A stretch of 64,000 nucleotides of DNA, taken from CALLPQ01 sp038531745 (GTDB lineage Bacteria > Pseudomonadota > Alphaproteobacteria > Caulobacterales > Parvularculaceae). The stretch spans positions 1 to 64,000 of the forward strand of contig JBCBBJ010000004.1 of NCBI GenBank assembly GCA_038531745.1, given 5' to 3'. Positions 36,452-46,021 of this stretch are shown one piece after another. Position numbers and translations under genes: made by a program. Positions within the stretch are counted from its first letter, which is position 1, and each line of letters starts with the position of its first letter. The notes beneath the pieces are model-generated. The model was not told the origin of the DNA. It ran no database searches and saw only the letters and a program-made list of their open reading frames with translations.

Positions 36452-37450
36452 TTAGGCGGGGCGTTTGAACATAAAGGTCAGCGTCTGGTCATAGGTTGCC
36501 ACCGGCTGACCAGCCCGCATTTGCGGGGAAAAACGCCAGCGCTTCAGGGCGTTAAGCGCCGCCCGGTTAAAACACCGGTTGGAGGCGGCAATCACCCGTG
36601 CGCCCGCCACGCGGCCATCGCGAGTAATATTGAAACTTGTCTCAACGGTTTCCTGCGGACTGGCCTGCCCTTCACACAAACGCGGATAAACCGGCTCAAT
36701 CCGGTCTGTAATATGGGCAATAACCGTGCCGTCCCCATCCGCCAATGGCGGGTCCGCCAGAGGATCGGTAATGGCCGTGGGAAGTGCCGGGGTGCTGGCC
36801 ATGGGAATGCCCGCCGGTGAACCCAATGCCGGATCGGTCAATGCTGTGTTGACCTCGCGCATTGGCGTGTCCGTCATCCCCGTTGAGCCCTCTGGCGCCA
36901 AGATGCTGGCCGCACCAGAGAGCACCGTGTCCGAGGATACTGTCCCGTTCAAGACGGGGGCGGTGCGGCCCGCATCATTGCGTGTCTTTGCCTCCATCAC
37001 TTGCCATGAACACCAGAGAATAAAAGCGATCACGGCAACGACACCGAGAAAGGACATATCCTTTTTCTCGGTTTCGGCCCGGGTTTCGGCGGTTTCAAAG
37101 CTTTTTGGGTCAATGGTTTCCGGTTTGGTCAGGCCCACATCCTCGCGGAACCGGGCCACAATTGGCGCCGCGTCAAGGCCCAGCATCTCCGCATAGGTTT
37201 TGACAAACCCACTCACATAGGCACGGGCCGGCAACAGCGATAAATCTCCGGTTTCGATGCCGCGCAAATGCTGCTCGCGGATATGGGTACGCGTGGAGAT
37301 ATCATCGAGGGTGAGACCGCTCGCCTCGCGCACATCACGCAGATATGCCCCCGCTGTATCAAAGCCGGTGTGACTGGAAAAATCCTGCCGCCGGGCGCGG
37401 GCCTCCTCCATGTCAAAAATATCTGCGGTGTTGCCTGGCGCCTTACTCAC
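36452..37450 (-). CDS. RodZ-like HTH protein with TonB-type C-terminus (A)
   Basis: The 332-residue protein starts at GTG 37450. Residues 33-100 are an HTH_25/RodZ-type domain (LRDVREASGLTLDDISTRTH, YVSGFVKTYAEMLGLD). A single membrane helix spans about 133-151, then a Pro/Ala/Thr-rich linker. Residues about 243-332 look like a TonB C-terminal domain (EPVYPRLCEGQ, CFNRAALNALKRWRFSPQ). Cys259 and Cys293 could form a periplasmic disulfide. RodZ normally ends in DUF4115 instead. Position ahead of ispG marks it as the rodZ-locus gene. A role in cell shape or envelope force transfer is inference. Confidence 0.8.
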   Translation of the reverse strand: MSKAPGNTADIFDMEEARARRQDFSSHTGFDTAGAYLRDVREASGLTLDDISTRTHIREQHLRGIETGDLSLLPARAYVSGFVKTYAEMLGLDAAPIVARFREDVGLTKPETIDPKSFETAETRAETEKKDMSFLGVVAVIAFILWCSWQVMEAKTRNDAGRTAPVLNGTVSSDTVLSGAASILAPEGSTGMTDTPMREVNTALTDPALGSPAGIPMASTPALPTAITDPLADPPLADGDGTVIAHITDRIEPVYPRLCEGQASPQETVETSFNITRDGRVAGARVIAASNRCFNRAALNALKRWRFSPQMRAGQPVATYDQTLTFMFKRPA

Positions 37451-37841
37451 ACTGATTGTCCCATTCTCACGCTACGTCGCCCCATCTTCCCCACTCACTA
37501 TCTCCCGGCGCCCCTGCCACCCCATAGGCAACGCCATTGCAAGATCGGCCCGCGTTTTCCTGAGCCCTCGAGGAATCACTTAAGAAAAGGTTAACGACAA
37601 ATTTTCCGCTTGGCGACCGCAAAGACGCGGTCTCCTGGCGCGAATTATGAACCCAATGGGTTGTTGGGAGGTAAATATTCCCGCCCTGGGGGATGAACCG
37701 GCTGCCATGGTGTTGAAACGCGCCGATGTTGAAATTTTCTGTGGCTGGCATTGGCCTTGCAGTGGATAGCGCAAATCGATCCCGTTTGGCTCGTGATCCC
37801 AGGCGGGCGGCGGATAACTATCGCCCGGAGCGAACCTTTCT
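37451..37841. other. Shared divergent control region of the two RodZ/TonB-like genes
   Basis: This 391-bp stretch between two divergent starts must hold both promoters. It contains a CtrA-type site (37580-37595), a perfect 6-bp inverted repeat GACCGC/GCGGTC around 37605-37635, and no gene I can support. No clear sigma-70 boxes could be fixed by eye. Confidence 0.6.
37580..37595 (+). promoter_or_regulatory. CtrA-type binding site
   Basis: The sequence TTAA GAAAAGG TTAAC is an exact match to the alphaproteobacterial CtrA full-site consensus TTAA-N7-TTAAC. It lies about 130 bp before the GTG of gene A and about 250 bp before the ATG of gene B. If used, it would put one or both envelope proteins under cell-cycle control. 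Confidence 0.6.
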
Positions 37842-39371
37842 ATGGCCAAGCCGGAAAATGATCCCGTCCTTGAAACCGAGCCAGCAGATGCGGGCAAGGA
37901 GCCGGTGGCTGCAGACCTTTCAGTGGGTCAGAAGCTGGCACAAGCGCGCACCGAACAGGGTCTGACCCGCGAGGCGGTGAGCGAGGACACCCGCATCAAG
38001 CTAGACTATGTCACGGCCCTGGAGACGGGGGATTACGGGGCCCTGCCGGCGCTGTCCTTTGCGGCGGGCTTTGTGAAAATCTACGCAAGGCGCGTGGGCT
38101 TGCCAGCCGATGAACTGGCGCGGGCCTATCGCGCGGAGGTGGAATCGCCCGCAGGCAGTCTTCTTCAAGCCAATGTGGCGGTACACCCGGCGGCCGGTGA
38201 CAAGCTCGACCATGGGCCAGCCCCGTTGCGCCCCGCCAAAGCAGCCGAAAAGGTGCCCGTGCTGGCTTTGCTCGCGCTTGCCGCGATTTGCGCCTTTGCA
38301 GCTTGGGCGTTCTTTGCGTTGGCGTCGTCGCGCCAGCCGGTTCTGTCAAAGACGAAAGAAGCGCCTGCGGTGAAAGAAGAGCTTGCGCCAACAGAGGCGC
38401 CCGCAATGATTCCCGCGCAAACACCCATACAGACAACAGAACCAATAATCGCGCCAGCGCCCATATTGGCGACCAATCCGCTGCCCCCAAGCGGCCAGGG
38501 CACGATGACAACCCCCAAGCCAGAGGCACAAGAGCCAATGCCCGAGGCGCAAGAGCCAATGCCAGCGACGAGCGCCCTATTGGTGCCATCTGAACAAAAG
38601 CGTCAGCAGACAGATGAAATTGCGAACGCGGCGATAGACATTACTCAAGCAGATGTTCCGCCCACAGAAGTCACTAAGGCCGAAACGCTACCATCGGCGC
38701 CGCCGGCGATAGATCCTATCAAAATGCCCGCGCCGGCAGATGTCACCCCTGTGGACGTTGCCCCTGTCGACCCCGCGCCCGTTTCTTCTGCGACGCCCGC
38801 GCCGGCGCCGCGCTTACCAACTGTGATCCGCGGTGCGGGCCGATCAGGGGTGGTGAACACGGATGCCCGCCAGGTTATTCTCGGCGCGAACACGTCTCTG
38901 CAACCGGAAAAGCGCACCATTTTACCGACGCCGCCAGATGTCAGACAAGGACCAGCCCTTGAAAGCGATGATCCGATTACGGACGAGCAGTCTTATAATG
39001 AGCGTGCGGCGGAAAATTTGCCCGAAACGCCAATCTCGTCACCGGACCTTTCTTTCCCGCCGATAGACCCGTCCTCAACGGCCGCGTCAGACGAGATCAT
39101 TATCAGCCGTGCCAAGCTGGTGCGTTCCGTGCCGCCGAAATTTCCATCGCGATGTGCAAGTCGGGCCCGCCCGATCGAAAAGGTTGGGGTTAGCTTTACC
39201 GTTTCGTCATTGGGCACTGTTCAGTCACCGACGGTGACCAACAGCACCAATCCGTGCTTTAACCGTGCGGCGTTGAAATCGGTTCAGCGGTGGCGGTTTA
39301 ACCCGCGACTGGAAAACGGGCGCCCCATTGAAAGCCCGCAACGCACCGCAACCGTCCGTTTTCGCCGATAG
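37842..39371 (+). CDS. RodZ-like HTH protein with TonB-type C-terminus (B)
   Basis: The 509-residue protein has the same architecture as the divergent gene A. HTH_25 lies at about 27-100 (LAQARTEQGLTREAVSEDTR, FAAGFVKIYARRVGLPADEL) and a membrane helix at about 139-161. A much longer Pro/Ala-rich periplasmic linker runs from about 162 to 410, with short repeats such as EAQEPMP twice. A TonB-type C-terminus occupies about 415-509 (CFNRAALKSVQRWRFNPR). Cys438 and Cys472 are 34 residues apart, exactly as in A. The linker length suggests reach across the periplasm. No ExbB/ExbD genes are near. The start follows CTTTCT; the ribosome site is poor. Confidence 0.8.
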   Translation: MAKPENDPVLETEPADAGKEPVAADLSVGQKLAQARTEQGLTREAVSEDTRIKLDYVTALETGDYGALPALSFAAGFVKIYARRVGLPADELARAYRAEVESPAGSLLQANVAVHPAAGDKLDHGPAPLRPAKAAEKVPVLALLALAAICAFAAWAFFALASSRQPVLSKTKEAPAVKEELAPTEAPAMIPAQTPIQTTEPIIAPAPILATNPLPPSGQGTMTTPKPEAQEPMPEAQEPMPATSALLVPSEQKRQQTDEIANAAIDITQADVPPTEVTKAETLPSAPPAIDPIKMPAPADVTPVDVAPVDPAPVSSATPAPAPRLPTVIRGAGRSGVVNTDARQVILGANTSLQPEKRTILPTPPDVRQGPALESDDPITDEQSYNERAAENLPETPISSPDLSFPPIDPSSTAASDEIIISRAKLVRSVPPKFPSRCASRARPIEKVGVSFTVSSLGTVQSPTVTNSTNPCFNRAALKSVQRWRFNPRLENGRPIESPQRTATVRFRR

Positions 39372-39418
39372 ATCCGGGTCAGACCCAGGATTGCGCTGTG
39401 TTCCCTAGCCACCACCAA

Positions 39419-39519
39419 CGCCTCCCCGCGACTTGATCGCCGAGTACAGTATGAAACGCCTTCGGAGGATTATGGATAGCTTGCTGAAGTGGCAACGCCA
39501 TGGACCCCGTGGTTAAGCC
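39419..39519 (-). repeat. Dispersed intergenic repeat, copy 2
   Basis: This is the reverse-oriented partner of 309-410. Read on the minus strand it contains ACCACGGGGTCCATGGCGTT, CTATCCATAATCCTCCG and GATCAAGTCGCGGGGAGGCG. The perfect hairpin of copy 1 is not complete here because the left arm has changed. It sits between the 3' ends of the RodZ/TonB-like gene B and ptsP. Confidence 0.6.
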
Positions 39520-39570
39520 AAAGGGAGGCAGAGTCTGCGGGATGTCCGCCTTCCGTTTGAGCACAGCGCG

Positions 39571-41853
39571 TTAGAACACGCCTTCGCGCCGCAGATAGTT
39601 TTCCAGATCCGTACGCAAACTATCACGGCTACTGTCAAGATGATCATCCATCCAGTCCCCAAGCTGACCCGCATTGAGCTGGCGCACAAGACGGCGCAGG
39701 GGGCCAACACTGGTGGCGGCAACCGATAGCTGATGGACGCCGATGCCGATCAGGGCCGCAGCGATCAGACGGTCCGAAATCTGCTCCCCGCAATAGCTGA
39801 CCGCGATACCGGCCTTTCGCGCCTGGTCAACGATGCGGCGAATAAAGCTCAAAAAGCCGGGATTGAGCGGGTCATAGCGACGGGTCACCCACGGGGTGTC
39901 ACGGTCGGCGGCGAAATAAAATTGCGCCAGATCATTGCCGCCAATGGACAGAAAATCGACCTTGGGCGCAATATGATCAATCTGCCAGCCCACGGCGGGG
40001 GTTTCAATCATGACACCAATATGAACTTTATTCGCATAGGGACGGTTGCGTTTTTTGTGCCACTGAACCTCAAGGTCGAGCATATCGCGGGCCGCATCAA
40101 TCTCCGAGGCGAGCGTCACCATGGGAAACATCACATGCAAATCACGGCCGGCAGTGGCGGACAAAAGCGCACGTAATTGTGGGCGCAAGAGACCTGGCCG
40201 GTCCACCGCCATGCGCAAACCGCGCCAGCCCATGGCGGGATTACCTTCTTTGCGGCGTTTCATGTAGTCAGCGCTTTTATCACCGCCAAGATCGGCGGTG
40301 CGGAAAACAACGGGACGTCCGTCGGCAAAATCCATGACTTCACGGTAGAGCGCTTCCTGTTTTTCAACGCTGGGCAGGTTGCGGCCAATCAAAAACTGAA
40401 GCTCGGTGCGGAAAAGACCAACGCCGGATGCGCCGGTGGCCACCAATTGCGGCATATCAAGCACCAGACCGGCATTCATCATCACATTGATGGTTTGTCC
40501 GTCTTGCGTCACAAAGGGCAGGTGGCGTTCTTTGGCGTAGCGGGCCTGTTCCTCCGACTGCAGATCGCTTTTAGACTGGTAACTTTTTACAACATCTTCA
40601 CCCGGACGGATATGAAGTTCGCCGGTCGTGCCGTCGATAATGACAGGGTCATTTTCCTCAACCCGTTCGAACGCATCGGCCAATTCGCCAAGCACCGGTA
40701 TATTCAAGGCGCGAGCAACAATTGCCACGTGGGAGGTGTCAGTCGCCTCGGCGAGCACGATGCCGATTAGCTTGTTATGATCATATTCCAGGAGGTCTGC
40801 AGGGCCCATGGTGTGGGCAAACAAAATCGCCCGGTACGGGATCGGGCGCGGCATATCCGGCGATTCCCCGTTCAGGATGCGCATCAAGCGGTTGGCCAGA
40901 TCGTCAAGATCATGCATGCGTTCGCGCAAATAGGGATCGCGCGAGCGCAACATGCGCGTGCGGTTTTCATTTTTGACCTGGAGAACCGCAGCCTCCGCAC
41001 TCAACCCAGAGAAAACCGCCGTACGCAGACGATCTTTCCAGCCACGATCATAGGCAAAAAGCCGATAGGTCTCCAAAACCTCTCGCGAAACGCCTTTAAG
41101 ATCGCGGGCGGTGATCATCCGGTCAACCGAACTGCGCAACCGCTCCAGGCCATCTTCGAGGCGTTTGGCTTCGTCAGCCTGGTTCTCCGCAAAGACTTTG
41201 TATTTCGGGATCGGCGCTTCGTGAAGGGAAGCCTGCCCAATGGCGATACCAGGCACGACGCCTTTACCGGTTAAAAACTCCGGGCGGTGAACAACCTGAT
41301 CAACCGCTTCGGTTTCCTCTCGGCTGAGGAGTTCGCCGGAGGCGGCAATTTCCGCCAGCAGGGTGGCAACTGCCTGGGCAGCGCCAACCTCGTCATCGCC
41401 ATACCGCCGGGCAGAAATATTTTGGAGAACCAGAACACCGATCACCTGGCCCGACCGGATCAGCGGCACACCGAGGAATGCCTGCAATGGGTCCTCGCCC
41501 GTCTCCGGACGATAGGCAAAGGCCGGGTGGGCGGGCGCATTTTCCGAAATGATCGGTCGTTGGTTGGTGGCCACCATGCCCACCAGACCCTCGCCCCAGG
41601 TCAGCCGTGTTTGGTGAACAGCCCCACGGTCGAGACCGGCGGTTGAGAACAGCTCCAGCTGATCGTCCGGGCGGCGCAGATAGATCGAGCACACATCGGC
41701 AACAACGTGGCTTGCGATAATGCTGGTCAATTGGTCGAGGCGTTCTTGCGCGGTCACATCATGGGCGACCACGTCATGCATTTGTTTTAACAGCACCGTG
41801 ATCCCGCGATCACCGTGCCCCCCATAAAGGGGTCTGGTTTTCTCGATGCTCAT
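39571..41853 (-). CDS. ptsP: PEP-protein phosphotransferase PtsP (GAF-EI, nitrogen PTS)
   Basis: PtsP (EI-Ntr) passes phosphate from PEP to NPr in the regulatory nitrogen PTS. The 760-residue protein has an N-terminal GAF domain (about 20-165), the EI N-domain with active histidine in TDTSHVAIVARALNIP, and a C-terminal PEP-binding barrel (FRTADLGGDKSADYM, SIGGNDLAQFYFAADRD, active-site cysteine region VSYCGEQISD). It starts 5 bp after the lysC stop, so the two genes share a transcript. NPr and EIIA-Ntr genes are not in the window. Confidence 0.95.
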   Translation of the reverse strand: MSIEKTRPLYGGHGDRGITVLLKQMHDVVAHDVTAQERLDQLTSIIASHVVADVCSIYLRRPDDQLELFSTAGLDRGAVHQTRLTWGEGLVGMVATNQRPIISENAPAHPAFAYRPETGEDPLQAFLGVPLIRSGQVIGVLVLQNISARRYGDDEVGAAQAVATLLAEIAASGELLSREETEAVDQVVHRPEFLTGKGVVPGIAIGQASLHEAPIPKYKVFAENQADEAKRLEDGLERLRSSVDRMITARDLKGVSREVLETYRLFAYDRGWKDRLRTAVFSGLSAEAAVLQVKNENRTRMLRSRDPYLRERMHDLDDLANRLMRILNGESPDMPRPIPYRAILFAHTMGPADLLEYDHNKLIGIVLAEATDTSHVAIVARALNIPVLGELADAFERVEENDPVIIDGTTGELHIRPGEDVVKSYQSKSDLQSEEQARYAKERHLPFVTQDGQTINVMMNAGLVLDMPQLVATGASGVGLFRTELQFLIGRNLPSVEKQEALYREVMDFADGRPVVFRTADLGGDKSADYMKRRKEGNPAMGWRGLRMAVDRPGLLRPQLRALLSATAGRDLHVMFPMVTLASEIDAARDMLDLEVQWHKKRNRPYANKVHIGVMIETPAVGWQIDHIAPKVDFLSIGGNDLAQFYFAADRDTPWVTRRYDPLNPGFLSFIRRIVDQARKAGIAVSYCGEQISDRLIAAALIGIGVHQLSVAATSVGPLRRLVRQLNAGQLGDWMDDHLDSSRDSLRTDLENYLRREGVF

Positions 41854-41858
41854 GGGAC

Positions 41859-43151
41859 TTACGCAATCAGCTCTGGCGCGGTGGAGCCTGGCTGCGCTTT
41901 ATCTAACCCATAGGCCTGGTGCAGGGCGCGCACGGCAAGTTCGGTATATTCTGAATCGATCAAAACACTGATCTTTATCTCCGAGGTGGAGATGTTCTGG
42001 ATATTGATGCCGCGTTCGGCGAGCGTTGAAAACATGATTGAGGCGACGCCCGCATGGCTTTTCATCCCCACACCGATCACTGAGATTTTCGCAATGCTGG
42101 GGTCCTGGATCATCTCGGCAAAGCCAATATCGGTTTTGCGGGCGTTGAGCACTTCGGCGGCCCGATCCACCTCGCCCACATTCATGGTGAAGGAAATATT
42201 GGCCGCATCGGGGGAGCGCGACGGGCTTTGCACGATCATGTCCACATTGATGTTGGCCTCGGCGAGGATGATAAAAATCAAGGCGGCGCGGCCTGGCTCA
42301 TTGGGCACGGAGATCAGGCTGATCTTGGCTTCATCGCGCGATGGGGTTACCCCGCTTACAATTTGCTGTTCCACAATCTCTTCCTCGTCACAAATGATGG
42401 TGCCCCCCGCCTGGTCGATCAGGCTTGCCGACGGGTCAGAGAAACTCGACAAGACCCGCAAGGGAACACGGTGCGCCATGGCCAGTTCGACCGATCGGGT
42501 TTGCAAGACCTTCGCCCCCACCGACGCCATTTCCAGCATTTCCTCATAAGAGATGCGGTCGATCCGGCGTGCGGTCTTCGCAATGCGCGGGTCGGTGGTA
42601 TAGACCCCGTCCACATCGGTATAGATATCACACCGCGCCGCATCAATCGCCGCGGCAAGGGCCACTGCGGTTGTATCAGAGCCGCCACGGCCCAGGGTGG
42701 CGATCCGCCCGTTGGGGGCGATGCCCTGAAAACCCGCAACCACAGCCACTTCGCCATTGTCGATGGCCGGGCCAATATTCAAGTCCGGGATCGCATCAAT
42801 GCGCGCCTTGGCGTGATTGCCATCGGTGCGCAGCGGTATCTGCCAGCCCTGCCAGGAGCGGGCGCGAAACCCCATATGCTGCAGGGTGAGCGCCAGTAGG
42901 CCGGCGGTCACCTGCTCCCCGCTGGAGACAATGGCATCATATTCCAGCCCGCGGGCATCAAGGCTCGGGTCCGGCGGGCCCACATCCTCACAAAACTGGA
43001 CCAGCTTGTTGGTTTGCCCGGCCATGGCGGAAACCACCACCACAACCGCATTGCCCGCATCAACTTCGCGGCGCACAAACCGCGCCACATTGGCGATCCG
43101 GTCCAGATCAGCCACGGAGGTGCCGCCAAATTTCATCACAATGCGGGTCAT
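41859..43151 (-). CDS. lysC: Aspartate kinase
   Basis: LysC makes aspartyl phosphate, the first step towards lysine, threonine and methionine. The 430-residue protein has VMKFGGTSVADLDR, GRGGSDTTAVALAAA and YTDVDGVYTTDPR in the kinase domain. Two ACT domains near the C-terminus (VNEPGRAALIF in the first part is VPNEPGRA; then VIGVGMKSHAGVASIMF) imply feedback inhibition by amino acids. The ATG at 43151 begins the conserved MTRIVMKFGG; the frame extends to 43196. It is divergent from ubiG, a pairing common in alphaproteobacteria. Confidence 0.95.
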   Translation of the reverse strand: MTRIVMKFGGTSVADLDRIANVARFVRREVDAGNAVVVVVSAMAGQTNKLVQFCEDVGPPDPSLDARGLEYDAIVSSGEQVTAGLLALTLQHMGFRARSWQGWQIPLRTDGNHAKARIDAIPDLNIGPAIDNGEVAVVAGFQGIAPNGRIATLGRGGSDTTAVALAAAIDAARCDIYTDVDGVYTTDPRIAKTARRIDRISYEEMLEMASVGAKVLQTRSVELAMAHRVPLRVLSSFSDPSASLIDQAGGTIICDEEEIVEQQIVSGVTPSRDEAKISLISVPNEPGRAALIFIILAEANINVDMIVQSPSRSPDAANISFTMNVGEVDRAAEVLNARKTDIGFAEMIQDPSIAKISVIGVGMKSHAGVASIMFSTLAERGINIQNISTSEIKISVLIDSEYTELAVRALHQAYGLDKAQPGSTAPELIA

Positions 43152-43420
43152 GGGCCTTGCGTGCCTTCCACTCTTTGGGGCCGGTGATGCGGCCACGCTG
43201 TTTCTAACAAGACGGGCGCAACCAGAAATAAAGCCGAGGATGCCGCGCGTGCCGGTTCCCCCGGTGCCTGCGACGCGGCGTCTGTTTACTCAGGCTGGCG
43301 GGCGCTTACAAGACGAGCACGATGCGCCCCCAGATGTTTGTGGCGTACCATCAACAGGTTAATAGCCCGGCGGCGCACCCCCAAAAGGGCGGTGCCGGCT
43401 TTCGTGAAAGGACAAGGCGC

Positions 43421-44185
43421 GTGAGCAGCACATCTGACGTTGGCACCACGATCGATCCCAGCGAGGTGGAGAAATTCACCAAAATCGCAGAGGAGTGGTG
43501 GGACCCCGCCGGCAAATTCAAACCCCTGCATAAATTTAACCCGGTGCGTCTTGCCTATATCCGTGATCAGGTTTGCCATCATTTCAAGCGTAACCCTATG
43601 GATGAGGCGCCCTTGAAAGACTTGCGGTTGATTGATGTGGGGTGCGGCGGCGGTCTTGTGGCTGAACCCATGGCCCGGCTGGGCGCGGCGGTAACGGCCA
43701 TTGATGCGGCCGAACGCAATATCAAAACCGCCATGACCCATGCGGGCCAATCGGGCGTGGAGATTGATTACCGCAACACCACGGTGGAGGATTTGGTGGC
43801 CGCAGGGGAACAGCCTTTCGATGTTGTGCTTAATTTGGAAGTGGTTGAGCATGTGGCTGACGTGTCGTTGTTCCTGAAAAGTTCGGCTGATCTTGTGGCG
43901 CCGGGCGGGATGATGGTCCTCGCCACCATCAACCGGACCCTGAAGGCGTTACTGCTGGCGAAAATTGGCGCTGAATATGTGCTGCAATGGCTGCCCATGG
44001 GGACCCATGATCCTAAAAAGTTTGTCAAACCCCGGGAGGCCGAGGCCGCGTTGGGTCAAGGCCAGATGAAAATTGCAGCCCGTGCCGGCGTCAACTATAA
44101 TCCGCTCACCGACAAATGGCAGGTGACGGACAATACTGCTGTGAATTACATGATGGTGGCCAAAAAGGACACGGCACATGGCTGA
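43421..44185 (+). CDS. ubiG: Ubiquinone biosynthesis O-methyltransferase
   Basis: UbiG performs both O-methylations of ubiquinone synthesis. The 254-residue protein shows EEWWDPAGKFKPLHKFNPVR near the start, the SAM motif LIDVGCGGGLVAEPMARLGA, and NLEVVEHVADV. The GTG at 43421 after GAAAGGACAAGGCGC was chosen because it gives the family-typical N-terminus. The frame continues upstream to 43322 without similarity. The next gene overlaps its 3' end by 8 bp. Confidence 0.95.
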   Translation: MSSTSDVGTTIDPSEVEKFTKIAEEWWDPAGKFKPLHKFNPVRLAYIRDQVCHHFKRNPMDEAPLKDLRLIDVGCGGGLVAEPMARLGAAVTAIDAAERNIKTAMTHAGQSGVEIDYRNTTVEDLVAAGEQPFDVVLNLEVVEHVADVSLFLKSSADLVAPGGMMVLATINRTLKALLLAKIGAEYVLQWLPMGTHDPKKFVKPREAEAALGQGQMKIAARAGVNYNPLTDKWQVTDNTAVNYMMVAKKDTAHG

Positions 44186-45392
44186 TATGCAAGACTATGA
44201 CATTATCGTTTGGGGGGCATCGGGCTTTACCGGTCGTCTGGTGGCCGACTATCTGTTCCAGACTTATGGCGCCGATGGCGATGTGCGCTGGGCCATGGGC
44301 GGGCGCAGCGCGGAAAAGCTGCGCGCCGTTGCCGATGACCTTGGCATTGCCGGTGTGCCGATTGTCACAGCGGACGCCGCTGATCGCCAGTCCTTGGACA
44401 CGCTGGTGCGATCCACTAAGGTAATTTGCACAACCGTTGGACCCTATCAGAATTATGGCACCGCGCTGGTGGCTGCGTGCGCTGCGGCGGGTACGGACTA
44501 TGTTGATCTATCGGGGGAACCCGCCTGGATGCGTCAGATGATTGATCAGTATGGGGAGGCTGCAGCAGCCTCTGGCGCCCGGATTGTGCATAGCTGCGGC
44601 TTTGATTCGATCCCGTTTGATCTTGGCGTCTACTATCTGCAACGCGAAGCAAAGGCTCGCCACGGCAAACCATTCCGGGAGGTTAAAGGCCGCGTAAAGG
44701 CCGTGAGGGGCAAAGCCTCCGGCGGAACTGTTGCCAGTATGGTGGCAACGATTGAGGCGGGCGGCGATGACCCGGCGGTGCGCCAGGTGATGGTCAACCC
44801 TTATGGTCTGGCCCCTGATGATCAGGCCAACCGGCCCCGCCAACCTAATGATCAAAAACCCCATTTTGATGCTGATACGGGTACATGGGTCGCGCCGTTC
44901 GTCATGGCCGTGATCAACAGCAAGAATGTCCACCGCAGTAACCTACTGATGGATTATCCCTATGGGGAGGACTTTCTCTACAGTGAAATGATGATGGCCA
45001 AGAGCAAGAGCGCCGCCACAAAAGTGGCGCGGGGTATGGGTATCTTTACCGGTGCTATCGCCATGGGACCTGTGCGGGCGTTCCTCAAAAAATTCATTTT
45101 GCCCAAACCCGGTGATGGCCCCACAAAAGCTGAACGCGAAGCCGGGTTTTATGTGGTCAACTTTATCGGCGTTGGTGCTGATACGGAGAAATTGACTGTC
45201 ACGGTAAAAGGTGACCGTGACCCGGGATATGGGTCAACCAGCAAACTCATTGGGGAGGCCGCGGTTTGCCTTGCCCTCGACACGCCAAAGACGGCAACTC
45301 GTGGCGGGGTGTGGACACCCGCCGCAGCCATGGGGGACGCGCTGATCGACCGGTTAAGCACCCGCGCAGGCCTGAGTTTCAGTGTGGTGTAG
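44178..45392 (+). CDS. Saccharopine-dehydrogenase-like oxidoreductase
   Basis: The 404-residue protein has an N-terminal NAD(P)-binding Rossmann motif (IIVWGASGFTGRLVADYLF) and the saccharopine-dehydrogenase/trans-acting-enoyl-reductase layout (GTDYVDLSGEPAWMRQMID, HSCGFDSIPFDLG). Relatives reduce lipid-linked or polyketide enoyl groups, but many are unassigned. Its ATG lies inside the ubiG 3' end (8-bp overlap), implying translational coupling. A link to quinone or lipid metabolism is inference from that context only. Confidence 0.8.
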   Translation: MADMQDYDIIVWGASGFTGRLVADYLFQTYGADGDVRWAMGGRSAEKLRAVADDLGIAGVPIVTADAADRQSLDTLVRSTKVICTTVGPYQNYGTALVAACAAAGTDYVDLSGEPAWMRQMIDQYGEAAAASGARIVHSCGFDSIPFDLGVYYLQREAKARHGKPFREVKGRVKAVRGKASGGTVASMVATIEAGGDDPAVRQVMVNPYGLAPDDQANRPRQPNDQKPHFDADTGTWVAPFVMAVINSKNVHRSNLLMDYPYGEDFLYSEMMMAKSKSAATKVARGMGIFTGAIAMGPVRAFLKKFILPKPGDGPTKAEREAGFYVVNFIGVGADTEKLTVTVKGDRDPGYGSTSKLIGEAAVCLALDTPKTATRGGVWTPAAAMGDALIDRLSTRAGLSFSVV

Positions 45393-45604
45393 ATGGGCGC
45401 GAGGCTTGCGCTGGGGTTGGGATGAAACAAGACCCCGTTTCCTGCGCGAAAATCCGCATAGCTCAACCGTATACAGATTATTTCTGGCTTTATGGCAAAC
45501 CCAGCGTGCTTAGCCCGGCGCGGTTTCAGCTTGTGGGGGCCGGGCGATTTGGTTTAGGCAAATCCCGATATTACAGACGCATTAGTTTTGTGAAGGAGAA
45601 GACG

Positions 45605-46021
45605 GTGGCGATTTCACTTTTATGTGTTGGTCTTTTGGGCGTACTGATTTTCCTGTTGGGTTTTAATGTCTCGCGCGAGCGCGGGGCGGTGATCAAAACC
45701 CAGCATGAGGCGGAGGCTGATCCCGCCTCGGGTCTGCGCAAGGCCATGCGTGCCCATGGGAACAGTACTGAGTATGTGCCCATGTTGGCGCTTATGATCC
45801 TGGCGCTCGGCCTGCGTCTGCCGATCATGCCGATCTGGATTGGTGCCATTATGGTAGCAGCCGTCGCGTGCCGGTATCTCCACGCGGCGGGCGTGCTCTT
45901 TGGTAGTAGTGTCTATGAGGGCAACGCCCTGAAATTTGTGGGCGCGCTCGGCACCTATGTGACGGGTTTCGTAATGGCGCTAATTCTGGTTTACCGTGCC
46001 GCGCGTCTCGTCATCGGGTGA
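45605..46021 (+). CDS. MAPEG-family membrane protein
   Basis: The 138-residue protein has four hydrophobic helices and the MAPEG hallmark region FNVSRERGAVIKT, with RAHGNSTEYVPM after helix 1. MAPEG proteins are trimeric glutathione S-transferase-like enzymes of the membrane. The GTG at 45605 was chosen because AAGGAG (45593-45598) sits 6 nt before it and the first helix begins there. Its last 42 bp overlap the convergent M48 protease gene. Confidence 0.85.
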   Translation: MAISLLCVGLLGVLIFLLGFNVSRERGAVIKTQHEAEADPASGLRKAMRAHGNSTEYVPMLALMILALGLRLPIMPIWIGAIMVAAVACRYLHAAGVLFGSSVYEGNALKFVGALGTYVTGFVMALILVYRAARLVIG

